IMG/VR virus record: IMGVR_UViG_3300025889_000378
Coordinates: 1 to 36,609 of that record
DNA: 36,609 nucleotides
Strand: one strand, 5' to 3'
DNA from: a virus
Below, in pieces: positions 15,932-24,649 of this stretch; the first letter of the stretch is position 1; the number at the start of each line of letters is the position of its first letter. Both the position numbers and the translations under genes were made by a program. The notes beneath the pieces are model-generated. The model saw nothing but the letters and a program-made list of their open reading frames with translations, was not told the origin of the DNA and searched no databases.

Positions 15932-17521
15932 GTGAGCAGTTCAGTTAATCTACCGGCCCCATTTGGAGGGATTAACAAGAAAACGCCAATTGCAGCGTTA
16001 AACTCTCCCTATTGTGAAGAGTTGCTAAATTTCAACACAACCGAAGCGGGGATCGAACTAAGAAACGGCGATAGCTTATGGAGTTATGTCCATAATACCG
16101 GGCCAGCGACAACGGACACATTTCTTGGCTTTGTGAAGTATGGCGATATCAAGCTTTTTTACGCTGCAGAGCCTAACGCCGGGAATACTCGATATTTTGA
16201 TATCACTTCCGCCGGGGCGCCATCGTTAGCGCATACGAGCGCAGCCGCTACGATTAACAGCGAGCTTTTCACGCTTTACTTCAATAAGTACGTTTATACA
16301 TTCGGGCCGAGCACGGCAGGGGGTGACTATTACAATGGATCGGCGTGGGCGTCGTGGACATGGACCTTTCCAACGATTAACCCGATTGGTGGGTGTGCAT
16401 TTAAAAATAGAGCTTATTTTGTTCCGAGAGGGTCGGCAACTTACGGCTATGGTGGGATCGGGGCGATAACAGGGACAGTCACGGAAGTTGATTTAGCGGG
16501 CATTATCCTTGAACAGTCTTACCTCTCAACAATTGCGCCCATTACGATTGTAAATAACGGGGCTACTTTGCAGCTTCTAGCGTTCGCCTTTTTTTCAGGA
16601 GAGGTGCTTTTTTACGCCGGGAGCTATCCAGATTCGGCAAGTTGGGAGCTAATCGGGCGCGGTAAAGTTGGTAAGCCGCTAAGTTATAACAGCTCGATAG
16701 ACTTTCAAGGCGATGCTCTATTGAGGACTCGGATCGGCCTTGTTTCCTTGCGCGATGTTTTCCTTTCGGGTGGCCAGATGGCGACAACAAAAACAGTGAG
16801 CGAAGAAATCGATCCAATTTGGATATCGTTGGTGAATGTGATTATCGCTCAAGGCGGATCTACATATAACGAAGCGAGCACGGGCCGTGTTAAGCGTGTT
16901 TTTGGTGATTGGTGGCCTTCAAAAAACCGAATTGTAATTAGTTTCCCGATTAAAGTAGTGGATGGCAATTTAGAGCTAGGGAACACCTATTTTGTTTTTG
17001 ACACGCTAAGAAAATCATGGAGCGTACATCGTTCATTTGGGATTGGAGGAGTGCAAGGGTTAACTCATTTTAAGGACAATATTTATATCTCAGGGGGGGA
17101 TGTCGCCGCCGCCACCACATACCTAACAGTTATGCAAAAGGAAGGCGGCACTGACTTTCAAGATGACAATTACGATGCAGTCACAAGCACGGATTATGAT
17201 TTTGAAATGCTCACGGCGCCAATTCCTTTTCCGAAAACAGCCGTTTATCAAGCGAGCTTAATCGAGCCTATCCTAGAATCTGATTTATACGGACAAACTA
17301 ACTGGAATTTCGTAGTCGATTTTGGAAGGCAGACTAGCGGCGATCAAACGACAGACGCCAGCACAACAGCGGTAGCAAAGCCAGCCGTGAACGTTGGGAT
17401 GCAAAATATCACTTTTGTTCAAGTCAAAATGTCCGGGACTACAACTAGCGGAAAGTCGGTTGGCTTAGATTTATATAGTTATAACGTTTGGTATAACGCG
17501 GGAGAAGTGGGGTCACGATGA
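15932..17521 (+). CDS. Tail nozzle-like / DNA-stabilisation protein (529 aa)
   Basis: The GTG start is one base after the previous stop. MSSSVNLPAPFGGINKKTPI and CEELLNFNTTEAGIELRNGD are the opening motifs of phage beta-propeller nozzle proteins (T7 gp12 or P22 gp10 type), in which the phrase on residues before a 'GGxN' start is common. The remainder is beta-rich with repeated blades (GYGGIGAITGTVTEVDL, SWELIGRGKVGKPLSYN, TYFVFDTLRKSWSVHRSF). It should close the tail tube and bind fibres. There is no signal peptide. It is ATGA-coupled to the next gene. Confidence 0.72.
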   Translation: MSSSVNLPAPFGGINKKTPIAALNSPYCEELLNFNTTEAGIELRNGDSLWSYVHNTGPATTDTFLGFVKYGDIKLFYAAEPNAGNTRYFDITSAGAPSLAHTSAAATINSELFTLYFNKYVYTFGPSTAGGDYYNGSAWASWTWTFPTINPIGGCAFKNRAYFVPRGSATYGYGGIGAITGTVTEVDLAGIILEQSYLSTIAPITIVNNGATLQLLAFAFFSGEVLFYAGSYPDSASWELIGRGKVGKPLSYNSSIDFQGDALLRTRIGLVSLRDVFLSGGQMATTKTVSEEIDPIWISLVNVIIAQGGSTYNEASTGRVKRVFGDWWPSKNRIVISFPIKVVDGNLELGNTYFVFDTLRKSWSVHRSFGIGGVQGLTHFKDNIYISGGDVAAATTYLTVMQKEGGTDFQDDNYDAVTSTDYDFEMLTAPIPFPKTAVYQASLIEPILESDLYGQTNWNFVVDFGRQTSGDQTTDASTTAVAKPAVNVGMQNITFVQVKMSGTTTSGKSVGLDLYSYNVWYNAGEVGSR

Positions 17522-18255
17522 AATACAGAAGCAGCAAAGGTACAGTAATCAATATACCTGACGGACTTTCGCCGAAGGAGATCGCCGCAATCAAGGCCGA
17601 TGCCGATGCGGGGTACGGCACAAGGGCGCAGAAAACAGCGTCTAAGTTGGGGGGCAAACGTGGCAACAAAAACAAGGCGCCGCCAACAGAAGCCGATCCT
17701 AACTCGGTGAATGATAATATTAATGATGACGGATCTATTACCAATCCGGAAGATTTAACTAATCAACTTGGTAAGCCGTTCGATCCGAACGATCCATTTT
17801 GGCAGGATTTATATAACAAAACCTACGAAAACCAATATTCGTTAGAGACGCGGGGGCTTGATGAGAGAAAGGCCCGTGAAATGGAAGAAGCGAAGCAGGA
17901 GGCGGCAAATAGGGGGCTACCTTATGATCCAGGGAATCCAGAAAGCGCGTACGGCAAGGCGCTTAGTGGCGTGACTACTAGGTATGACACGCTTTATGCA
18001 AACGCCGCGAATCAAGCAACGTCAGCAGCGCAAGGAGCGTATGCAGCTCAAGGCGGCCTAGCTAACCAAAGCTTTATTGCATCGTTACAAGCGGCGCTTG
18101 GAATAAGCGAAGCAGACGCAAGGGCAAAAGCGTTAGAGATTCAAAAGTATGGGATCGATGAAGATACTCGAACCAAACTTAAAGCTATCAACAAACCATC
18201 GGGCGGCGGTGGTGGCGGTGGATCGGGTGGCGGCGGCGGATTTGAAATCTCGTAA
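17518..18255 (+). CDS. Virion-associated protein with Gly-rich tail (245 aa)
   Basis: The start is ATGA-coupled to the nozzle-like gene. The protein begins KYRSSKGTVINIPDGLSPKE, a short segment often seen at the front of internal virion proteins, then a hydrophilic, acidic middle and an Ala/Gln-rich helical part (ANAANQATSAAQGAYAAQGG). It ends in a glycine run (KPSGGGGGGGSGGGGGFEIS). There is no membrane segment or enzyme motif. Its location among ejection-protein genes suggests it is packaged with them. The function is not known. Confidence 0.65.
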   Translation: MKYRSSKGTVINIPDGLSPKEIAAIKADADAGYGTRAQKTASKLGGKRGNKNKAPPTEADPNSVNDNINDDGSITNPEDLTNQLGKPFDPNDPFWQDLYNKTYENQYSLETRGLDERKAREMEEAKQEAANRGLPYDPGNPESAYGKALSGVTTRYDTLYANAANQATSAAQGAYAAQGGLANQSFIASLQAALGISEADARAKALEIQKYGIDEDTRTKLKAINKPSGGGGGGGSGGGGGFEIS

Positions 18256-18263
18256 GGAAAACA

Positions 18264-19667
18264 ATGGCAGACGGCGATTTACTCGGTATTTTAACATCTC
18301 CTGACCTGGAGCAGTTTAATCAGACTATCCAGCTAACTGATCCTTACGGAATGGCCGGGCGGTCGCTCGCACAGTGGCAACCGAATTACGGGACGCTTGA
18401 CGCTGCAGAAGGCGGCATCACGGCATTTAGCAAAGCTTTTTTATCTGGCTTGCTACAGCAATATTCTAGGAACAACGCTTCGGAGCAAGTCGGCAAAGTA
18501 GTTAATTTACTTCCGCAGTTGGGATCAACGCCGTACACGGTAGCAACTCCGGAAGGAGTAGATCCGGGGGCGTTCGGGATATTGAGGGGGTCGGCAATAC
18601 TAAAGAACGCACAGCAGCAAAACGTACTTGACCAAAGAAAAGAGACACGAATCAACTCGCTTTTGCAGTCAATATTGCCGGAAATGGTGCGAGGGCGACA
18701 AATTACAACGGATCAGGCGCTAGGGATAGCCACAAGCGACGATCCGACAAAAGCCATCCTAGCAGCCGCATCCAAAACGCCAACAGCAGACGCGGGGCCA
18801 ACAACTGCAGCCGAATCACTTAATCCGCTATCCTCCGGCAAGCAAGGGACAAGTGAAAAAATCAAAGCTTATTATGTGCAATTCCTTGAAAGCGGGATGC
18901 CTCCGACACAAGCGAGCGCAGCGGCAAGGCAGCAAGTTGAGGGGGAGATTAAGGCCAATAACAAATCGTTTGATGACGCAAAAGCAGCGCGAAGTTACGG
19001 CGAAAATCTTTTGCAGCTTGCTAATACAGCGAGGGCCGGATTGTCTCAAGCAGGGCAAACCGGGTCAGATCTAGCGAGCGGCTACGAAACATTGATTTCA
19101 ACGTTATCGCCGATTTTGCCCGGTTCTCAATCAGAAGCAAAACAGCAAGCGGCGGGCGATACTCTTCTCAATTCGATAGCTCCGGACATTATTAAGCTAG
19201 CGCGGCCAATCGGGGGCGGGGCTACATCGGACTTTGAAGCAAAAAAATATCTCGGTGCCGGGCCAAGTTCGAGCCTTACGCCGGAGGCTAATGTTCAGCT
19301 TATCGAAAAGCTAGAGAATCTCGGCAAACTTAATATGGAGTATGCCGACTTTTTAGAAGCATACAGAGACGCAAACGGCGGAAGCACCACAGGCGCAAAT
19401 GCAAAGTGGTCACAGTATAAAAATGCTTTCCCGCTATTCGTAGGCGATGGCGACGTTATGCAAATCAATTCGCAGCGGCCTAGCTGGCAAGATTATTTTG
19501 CGGCGGTTGGAAGCGGCGAAGATCCAAAGCAGCTTGTAGCGCCTCCTATTTCGCAAGGCGTGAAACCAAGCCAAGCGGCCTTACAAGCAGAAGCGAGAGC
19601 CCTTGCTAGCTCCGGAAAGTCACAGGCTGAAATAGCGGCAATGCTTCGGAGTAAATACGGTGGGTGA
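18264..19667 (+). CDS. Probable ejection protein (467 aa)
   Basis: AAGGAAAAC precedes the ATG. This is a mainly helical, Ala/Gln/Ser-rich protein with no signal peptide and no certain membrane segment. Notable parts are GTLDAAEGGITAFSKAFLSG, SEKIKAYYVQFLESGMPPTQ and a C-terminal ALQAEARALASSGKSQAEIA. The low-complexity helical composition and the place between two other probable ejection proteins suggest it is stored in the head and injected with the DNA. I know of no sharper family assignment. Its end overlaps the next gene by 8 bases. Confidence 0.62.
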   Translation: MADGDLLGILTSPDLEQFNQTIQLTDPYGMAGRSLAQWQPNYGTLDAAEGGITAFSKAFLSGLLQQYSRNNASEQVGKVVNLLPQLGSTPYTVATPEGVDPGAFGILRGSAILKNAQQQNVLDQRKETRINSLLQSILPEMVRGRQITTDQALGIATSDDPTKAILAAASKTPTADAGPTTAAESLNPLSSGKQGTSEKIKAYYVQFLESGMPPTQASAAARQQVEGEIKANNKSFDDAKAARSYGENLLQLANTARAGLSQAGQTGSDLASGYETLISTLSPILPGSQSEAKQQAAGDTLLNSIAPDIIKLARPIGGGATSDFEAKKYLGAGPSSSLTPEANVQLIEKLENLGKLNMEYADFLEAYRDANGGSTTGANAKWSQYKNAFPLFVGDGDVMQINSQRPSWQDYFAAVGSGEDPKQLVAPPISQGVKPSQAALQAEARALASSGKSQAEIAAMLRSKYGG

Positions 19668-21876
19668 TATTTTCGATGATATCGCCGCACAGGCCGTTGG
19701 AGGGGCGCCGCCTAGTGGGCCAGATATCTTTGACCAGATCGCGGCGCAAGCGGTTACCGCAGGGCCTCAAGCTGCAGCCGAGGAGCCTGTATCGTGGCGA
19801 AGCGCCATAATGGGGGGCCTTAAAGGCATCGCAAAGTTTGGTAGCGATGTTGTTACAGCACCGGCTGACCTTATTTATAGAGGTGGCAACGCAGCAATAG
19901 ATCTTGTTACCGGCCAGGATACGGATCTTGCAGGCGGGTATCCATCGGATTATCGAGATAGCTTCGTTGATTTTGTATCGGGCGGAGAAGGCGACAAGGT
20001 AACAGAGGATCAATCTAGGCTAGTTGGCAACTTAGCCACAGTCATAGGAGCGCCGAGCCAAGCAAAAAATATAGCTGCAAATATCCCTTTGGTTAGTCGA
20101 GTTGCACAGGGCGGAGGGACCGGATCTACGCTAGCGAAACTCCTTTCGAGCGCGATCGGATACGGCACCGAGGGCGCCGGGTATTCTGCATTATTCAATG
20201 CAAAAAGCGACAACCTCGGCGAAGACATGGCCGAAGGGGCGGCTATTAATATTGCGATTCCGGCGGCCTTTAGCGCGGCTGGTAGTTTGGCGAAGGGGCT
20301 CAAAAGTGGCACATCGGAAGCAGCGCGAAAATTAGAATTAAGTGCCTACGGAGGCAATCAAGCCCTAATCCGAAAAGCTTACGAGAAATCGCCTGAAATC
20401 CTGGACGATTTCGGGACTCAGAAGAATCCTCTCACGTTGGCTTTGAATAGCTTTCGCAAGGAAGGCGGCGGGGCTGGCAGCATGGAGGGCAAGGATCTTT
20501 TAAAAGAGTTATATTCACAAGAATCAAACTTTGCAAAAAGCCTTGGGTCCGAATTACGGAGTGCTACAGCTAAACAAAAAAATGCAATTGTTCCAGAGTT
20601 TAAATACACACGGGAATATATAGCAGGGCTCCCAGGTGTGGCAAAAGAAGAGGCTCAACTTATAGCCGACGAATTAATACCTAAAACTATTAACAATACT
20701 GACGGGACGCTTCTTTCCTTACAAGCAGAGAAAACAGGACTTCGGCAAGTAATCAAAGATTCCGCTTACGGGACTACTCAAAACCCAATTAAAACGGAGG
20801 TGTTGAAGCGAATCCGAGGAGATTTAAGGCGCACGATCGAAGAAAGTTATGAATCAATAACTGGCAAGTCTGGCGATAAGATTCGCAAACTAAATGAGGA
20901 GATCGCCCACAGGGAAAACCTAGAGCCTTTATTTGAAAACCTTCGCAATAGTGGGGAAGGGCGAACGGTTCTATCTTCCGGGCTTCAAAGTCTTAGGACA
21001 TCAGGAGGAGTAGGGCAACTTATTATTGCCGGGGCCGCCGGGATGGGCGCGGGGGGATTGCCAGCCGGAGTGGCGGCAGTTGGCGCAAATATGTATCTAC
21101 AATCGCCAGCGGGGAAAAGGGCGCTAGCTAACGGGTTAAGATCGTCTATTGTTCAGGCGCCGATTCAGGGAACCATTCAGGGTGCAAAGATCGGGCCTCT
21201 TCTAGGGAAAGTTTTGGCTGGTACACAGCCGAGCGAGACAACTCAGGAGGCCGAAGCGTCTCAAGCTTCCGCTCTACTCGCTCCACCGCTCTCCAGCACA
21301 GCCAAACAAACAAGATCGTTAAAAGCTGAATCGCTTCCATCATTAAATCCTACAGCCAGCTCCGGCGCTACTCAAGGGGATTATTCATTTATGAATACGC
21401 TGTTTAAAGGCGACAAACTGAAGCCTTCAGAGGCGCAAGTGCTTGAAGAGATTAAGAAAGACCCGGTTGACCATGCGATCGCAATCATGGAATCGGGCAA
21501 AAAGGACAAGGAAACAGGCCAGTGGGTGCTAGATCCTAAAGCTAAGAATCCAGAATCTAGCGCAAGCGGCCTATTCCAGCTCATTAAAAAGACAGCCGGG
21601 GATCTCGGCGTGAAGGATGTTTTCAATCCTAAAGATAATTACGAGGGCTATAAAAAGTTAAAAGCAGAGACGATCGAGAAGTTCGGAGCTTCCGATCCGT
21701 TCACGATTTACGCGAGCCATTACTTAGGCGAAACGACGCTTAGAAAAGTTCTAGATGGAAAATCATTAAGCGAGAAAGAGCGCAAGCAAGTTCAGTATCT
21801 CAAGACCGTTTTATTCCCGAAGCTAGAAAAGATTTACAACGGGCTAACTCAGGAATCGGGAGTAGTTGAAGCATGA
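19660..21876 (+). CDS. Large ejection protein with C-terminal lytic transglycosylase domain (738 aa)
   Basis: The GTG start overlaps the previous stop by 8 bases. The first 550 residues are Ala/Gly-rich and helical with glycine-zipper segments (GQLIIAGAAGMGAGGLPAGVAAV near residue 450), typical of membrane-penetrating ejection proteins. The last 130 residues form a lysozyme-like transglycosylase (SLT) domain: IAIMESGKKD with the likely catalytic Glu at residue 611, SSASGLFQLIKKTAGDLG at about 632-649, and a Tyr-containing FTIYASHYLGETT. The enzyme would cut peptidoglycan during DNA entry, as P22 gp4 or T7 gp16 do. The domain at the C-terminus, not the N-terminus, differs from T7. It is coupled by ATGA to the next gene. 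Confidence 0.8.
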   Translation: MGDIFDDIAAQAVGGAPPSGPDIFDQIAAQAVTAGPQAAAEEPVSWRSAIMGGLKGIAKFGSDVVTAPADLIYRGGNAAIDLVTGQDTDLAGGYPSDYRDSFVDFVSGGEGDKVTEDQSRLVGNLATVIGAPSQAKNIAANIPLVSRVAQGGGTGSTLAKLLSSAIGYGTEGAGYSALFNAKSDNLGEDMAEGAAINIAIPAAFSAAGSLAKGLKSGTSEAARKLELSAYGGNQALIRKAYEKSPEILDDFGTQKNPLTLALNSFRKEGGGAGSMEGKDLLKELYSQESNFAKSLGSELRSATAKQKNAIVPEFKYTREYIAGLPGVAKEEAQLIADELIPKTINNTDGTLLSLQAEKTGLRQVIKDSAYGTTQNPIKTEVLKRIRGDLRRTIEESYESITGKSGDKIRKLNEEIAHRENLEPLFENLRNSGEGRTVLSSGLQSLRTSGGVGQLIIAGAAGMGAGGLPAGVAAVGANMYLQSPAGKRALANGLRSSIVQAPIQGTIQGAKIGPLLGKVLAGTQPSETTQEAEASQASALLAPPLSSTAKQTRSLKAESLPSLNPTASSGATQGDYSFMNTLFKGDKLKPSEAQVLEEIKKDPVDHAIAIMESGKKDKETGQWVLDPKAKNPESSASGLFQLIKKTAGDLGVKDVFNPKDNYEGYKKLKAETIEKFGASDPFTIYASHYLGETTLRKVLDGKSLSEKERKQVQYLKTVLFPKLEKIYNGLTQESGVVEA

Positions 21877-22250
21877 GCGAATATTTCCGCACTAATCCTA
21901 GTAAGATTTATGAGTATGCTTCCGGCGTTTCTAAAGTCGCATCGGTCGCACTAGCGCCAGCAGTCGGCGCTAATCAAACGTTAATCGCTGCAATCACTTC
22001 GACGATCATCCGCGTTCACGGGATTTCGTTCCAGTCACAGACAGCGACGCAAGCCGGGATCGTAATCCTAAACGGCTCAGGCGGCACGATCTTGTATCGA
22101 CTAATTGCGCCAGCCTCTACTTTACCGCCATTTTTATTGCCTATTTGCGATTGTGGATATTTCGAAACGACTAGCGGGGTTGGCCTATTTGGATCGGTCA
22201 CGACCGGGGACGCTTATATCAACGTTTTTTACACAACTTACTCAGCATGA
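21873..22250 (+). CDS. Small beta-rich virion-type protein (125 aa)
   Basis: The start is ATGA-coupled to the ejection gene and the stop is ATGA-coupled to the next gene. The protein is a beta-sandwich-like string of short strands (ASVALAPAVGANQTLIAAIT; TIIRVHGISFQSQTATQAG; TGDAYINVFYTTYSA) with no charge clusters. Similar ~120-residue proteins are common in phages near tail or fibre genes and are probably small decoration or tip proteins. There is no signal peptide. The function is unproven. Confidence 0.66.
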   Translation: MSEYFRTNPSKIYEYASGVSKVASVALAPAVGANQTLIAAITSTIIRVHGISFQSQTATQAGIVILNGSGGTILYRLIAPASTLPPFLLPICDCGYFETTSGVGLFGSVTTGDAYINVFYTTYSA

Positions 22251-22564
22251 CGGCACCACTACGAACATACCAAAACGGCAGCATTGAAGAGAACAGCGGC
22301 GGGGGAGGTGGCGGCGATGGCAAGATCACTGCGAGCGTTCTTTTCAAAATCGGTGTGGCCGTGTCTGGTACCGTACTTACTGTTTTGTTTACTCGCTGGC
22401 TTGACCATGTTGACGACGAATTATCGAGTGTTAAAGCCTCTATCGTTGAGATTCGAAAAGAAGCTGCATTACGAGCTGAATCTTGGGCGCGAATGGAAGG
22501 CAAGCTTGATTTCTATTTTCAGCGGGAAGAACGAGATCGGAATAATGAACATAAAGGACCTTAA
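22247..22564 (+). CDS. Holin-like single-span membrane protein (105 aa)
   Basis: The start is coupled (ATGA) to the previous gene, opening the lysis cassette. A poly-Gly run (GGGGGGDG) precedes one hydrophobic segment (VLFKIGVAVSGTVLTVLFTR, about residues 31-50). A charged amphipathic helix (VDDELSSVKASIVEIRKEAA) runs to the end. The single span plus coiled-coil tail resembles phage membrane proteins annotated as holins or holin-associated. Its stop lies 20 bases inside the endolysin gene, typical of lysis clusters. It may be a pinholin or antiholin; the sequence does not decide. Confidence 0.6.
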   Translation: MTAPLRTYQNGSIEENSGGGGGGDGKITASVLFKIGVAVSGTVLTVLFTRWLDHVDDELSSVKASIVEIRKEAALRAESWARMEGKLDFYFQREERDRNNEHKGP

Positions 22565-22985
22565 GTTTGATTTGCTTATTAAAGCAGTGATCCAGCAAGA
22601 ATCAGCGGGGAAGTCTGATGCCGTGAGCCCGGCGGGTGCTCGTGGCGCAATGCAGTTAATGGATGCAACGGGGCAGGAGTGGCACAAGAAACTAAATATT
22701 CAAGAGCCCTATGATCCGTTCAATTATCACCAGAATGTCAAAATTGGGACGGCTTATCTTGAATGGCTTTGCAAAGTTTTTGGCGGGAATATTGAGCTAG
22801 CTTTGGCCGCTTATAATGGGGGTGTTGGTCGCGTGAGCCAAGCGGTTATCAACGCAAAATCCACAAATTGGGCTGAAGTTAAGCCGTTTTTGAAAGATAA
22901 GAAGGGAGAGCCATTATATGAAACTTTGCGATATCCGACGCAAGTTTTAGTTAAATACCAGATGTTAGAGAGCGCGGAAGTATGA
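22545..22985 (+). CDS. Lytic transglycosylase endolysin, SLT domain (146 aa)
   Basis: I start at the ATG inside the holin-like gene because a longer upstream frame would only overlap that gene. The opening MNIKDLKFDLLIKAVIQQES aligns with the domain start. The catalytic Glu is residue 19 (QQES), followed by SPAGARGAMQLM, NVKIGTAYLEWL and AAYNGGVGRV (about 88-97), the classic slt motifs. The enzyme cleaves the glycan strand to 1,6-anhydro-muramyl ends. There is no signal sequence, so a holin must release it. It is the second transglycosylase in the genome, after the ejection protein domain. Its stop overlaps the next start (ATGA). Confidence 0.85.
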   Translation: MNIKDLKFDLLIKAVIQQESAGKSDAVSPAGARGAMQLMDATGQEWHKKLNIQEPYDPFNYHQNVKIGTAYLEWLCKVFGGNIELALAAYNGGVGRVSQAVINAKSTNWAEVKPFLKDKKGEPLYETLRYPTQVLVKYQMLESAEV

Positions 22986-23938
22986 TCTTCGGAATCGACA
23001 CGCTAGGCGGCGCAAAATACCCGGATGTGGTCAGAAAGATCGCCGGGCCTGATGTAGCAATTGGCGGCTTTGATAATACTTTCGGGCCTTTTTTGCCAGT
23101 TGCAGAGAAGGCGCTAGCGAAGGGATCGCCAGTTGTAAGAATACAAATGCTTTGGAGTGATTCGCATCAGTTCGGCGTTTCAGATATCCCGAAGATCTCG
23201 AAAATAGCGCGGCAATATGAGCAGCTAGCAAGAAAGCATATAGGGCAACGGCTTGAGCTATCGCCATTCTGTGAGCACAATCTGAACGACCCGGATAGAT
23301 ATCTTGATATCGTTCAAGGCGAAGCGCCATCATGCTACGCAGTGAACACGCCTTGGAAGGGCGCATTTTCAACGCGATACAAAAATGAAATCCACGGCAC
23401 GAAAAAACCGCCGAAAGGTGAATACAATTTCAGTTATGACGGGCTGGATTGTTTCAACTCGGACGCTCAGTCTTTTAAAGACATGCACGAAAGAGCGAAG
23501 GTGTTTTTTTGGTGGTTCTCACAGTGTAACGGGCGAATGACATCAGCAGATAATACGCCGAGGCCGCAGCGCAAAGCGTGGCCGGATGTGAAGCTTTGTC
23601 AGTCTGCATTATACATGAATGACGATCGAGGTCCGGCGAAGCTACCTAGAAATTGGCTTTGGAAATCTCACGCAGAGCAGAAAAAACCAGAGGGAGATCC
23701 GAGGGCGAATAAGCCGGTATTAATCACGCCGCTAAAAGTGGATCGATTCCAGCTTGTAAATTCATCCGGGAAGGTGGTTTTGACACTGCCGTATTACGGT
23801 AGTTTTGTTGATGGGCGGCATCGCTATTACTCAAGCAAATATGGAATGGAGCTTGGGCCAAATCTCGCGTTAAGAGCTAAGGGGAAAGATTGGGGTGTAG
23901 TAAATGCGGGGTTCCGCTTCGGTGGATTCCGCGATTAA
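22982..23938 (+). CDS. Putative glycoside-hydrolase-like protein in the lysis cassette (318 aa)
   Basis: The start is coupled to the endolysin stop (ATGA). Strand-loop motifs are in TIM-barrel order: MIFGIDTLGG, VVRIQMLWSD, LELSPFCEHN (a possible catalytic Glu after a strand), CYAVNTPW, FSYDGLDCFNSD, FFWWFSQCNGRM. A smaller beta-rich end follows (FQLVNSSGKVVLTLPYYG). I do not know a named family. The barrel reading and the position between an endolysin and a small membrane protein suggest a second cell-wall or glycan hydrolase, or a lysis-linked host-polysaccharide enzyme. No signal peptide is seen. Confidence 0.6.
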   Translation: MIFGIDTLGGAKYPDVVRKIAGPDVAIGGFDNTFGPFLPVAEKALAKGSPVVRIQMLWSDSHQFGVSDIPKISKIARQYEQLARKHIGQRLELSPFCEHNLNDPDRYLDIVQGEAPSCYAVNTPWKGAFSTRYKNEIHGTKKPPKGEYNFSYDGLDCFNSDAQSFKDMHERAKVFFWWFSQCNGRMTSADNTPRPQRKAWPDVKLCQSALYMNDDRGPAKLPRNWLWKSHAEQKKPEGDPRANKPVLITPLKVDRFQLVNSSGKVVLTLPYYGSFVDGRHRYYSSKYGMELGPNLALRAKGKDWGVVNAGFRFGGFRD

Positions 23939-23948
23939 GGAGATAAAA

Positions 23949-24143
23949 GTGAGTAAATACTTATCAAGCAAAACCGTCTGGGGATTAATTGCCGTGGCCG
24001 TGCCGTATGTCGATCAGGTGTATCAGTACGCGCTAACGCTGCCCGAAGGAGTGCTGCCTAAACAAGCCCAACTGATCGTTGGCGGCCTTGGTTGGTTGCT
24101 CGCTCTTTATGGGCGCAAGGTCGCAACGGGGCCGCTTAAGTAA
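23949..24143 (+). CDS. Small holin-like membrane protein (64 aa)
   Basis: I chose the GTG at 23949 because AAGGAG (23936-23941) lies 7 bases before it; a more upstream ATG is inside the previous gene. There are two hydrophobic stretches, VWGLIAVAVPYVDQVYQYAL and LIVGGLGWLLALYG, separated by a short polar turn. It ends in a short basic tail (GRKVATGPLK). Length, topology and final position in the lysis cassette fit a class II-type holin. Either this or the single-span protein at 22247 could be the functional holin. Confidence 0.7.
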   Translation: MSKYLSSKTVWGLIAVAVPYVDQVYQYALTLPEGVLPKQAQLIVGGLGWLLALYGRKVATGPLK

Positions 24144-24150
24144 TTAGCGG
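24132..24150. terminator. Weak convergent terminator between lysis and leftward genes
   Basis: CCGCT (24132-24136) and AGCGG (24146-24150) can form a short 5-bp stem around the two abutting stop codons of the convergent genes. Rightward it is followed by TGCTTCTTTA; no strong T run exists on either side. It is a plausible but weak bidirectional terminator. Confidence 0.3.
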
Positions 24151-24590
24151 TGCTTCTTTAGCGCTTTGATCTGCTTTTTTAGCTTTGCATTTTGCGCTAA
24201 TAAAGAGTTATAGCCACCAACTAGGCTATTATATTGCGCGTTCAGCGAGTTGTATTGTCCGTTAGCCGTCGCAACCGTGGCATCGCAATTGGTTTTTAGA
24301 GCGCTACATTCATTTGAAAGCAAAGTATAAGCGCTAGACAAGGCCGAATAATCAACAGAGCACGATTCCGCACTAGCCTTGTTTTCTGCATTTCTACTAA
24401 TGACGATAGCCATCGTGACGCCGTAAAACGGACTGATCGATGATTGGTTAGTTGTCGATAACCAAGACAGCCCCACAGTCGGCTCATAGCAAAAGCCTGG
24501 GTTGCTAAACGCTACATAACATCCGTTCGGCAGACTTTCTGCTTGAACAATTGCCGGGATAAAAAGAAGTGCCAAAAGTAATTTTTTCAT
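24144..24590 (-). CDS. Secreted heptad-repeat protein, lysogenic-conversion candidate (148 aa)
   Basis: I start it at MKKLLLALLFIPAIVQAE, a Sec signal peptide, because GGAGG (24600-24604 on the plus strand as CCTCC) lies 9 bases upstream. The mature part has four or more Cys (NGCYVAFSNPGFCYEP; LSNECSALKTNC) that could form disulfides. Three exact heptad units, YNSLNAQ, YNSLVGG and YNSLLAQ, then lead into a basic coiled-coil end (KLKKQIKALKKHR). It runs opposite to the late genes and has its own promoter overlapping a TTGTACAA-like site (24612-24619). That arrangement fits a gene expressed from the prophage, for example one altering the host envelope. No family is recognised. Confidence 0.72.
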   Translation of the reverse strand: MKKLLLALLFIPAIVQAESLPNGCYVAFSNPGFCYEPTVGLSWLSTTNQSSISPFYGVTMAIVISRNAENKASAESCSVDYSALSSAYTLLSNECSALKTNCDATVATANGQYNSLNAQYNSLVGGYNSLLAQNAKLKKQIKALKKHR

Positions 24591-24611
24591 GGGCCATATC
24601 CTCCGTGATAA

Positions 24612-24646
24612 TTGCACAACTATACTTATGAGCAGCCGCGGATCAA
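24612..24646 (-). promoter_or_regulatory. Leftward promoter with overlapping operator for the secreted protein gene
   Basis: On the minus strand: a -35 TTGATC (plus 24641-24646), a 16-base spacer, and a -10 TATAGT (plus 24619-24624; 5 of 6 consensus). The near-palindrome TTGCACAA (24612-24619) sits at the end of the -10 and over the likely start site. It is one base away from the TTGTACAA motif of the main control region, so the same repressor may bind here. Confidence 0.6.
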
Positions 24647-24649
24647 TGG

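Noticed and set aside
18200-18250. Frameshift at the Gly run of the 245-residue protein
   Set aside because: The frame stays open through the run and ends normally before the next gene with a proper ribosome site.
22284-22544. Longer N-terminus for the endolysin
   Set aside because: It would overlap nearly all of the holin-like gene, and the transglycosylase domain begins exactly at the ATG at 22545.
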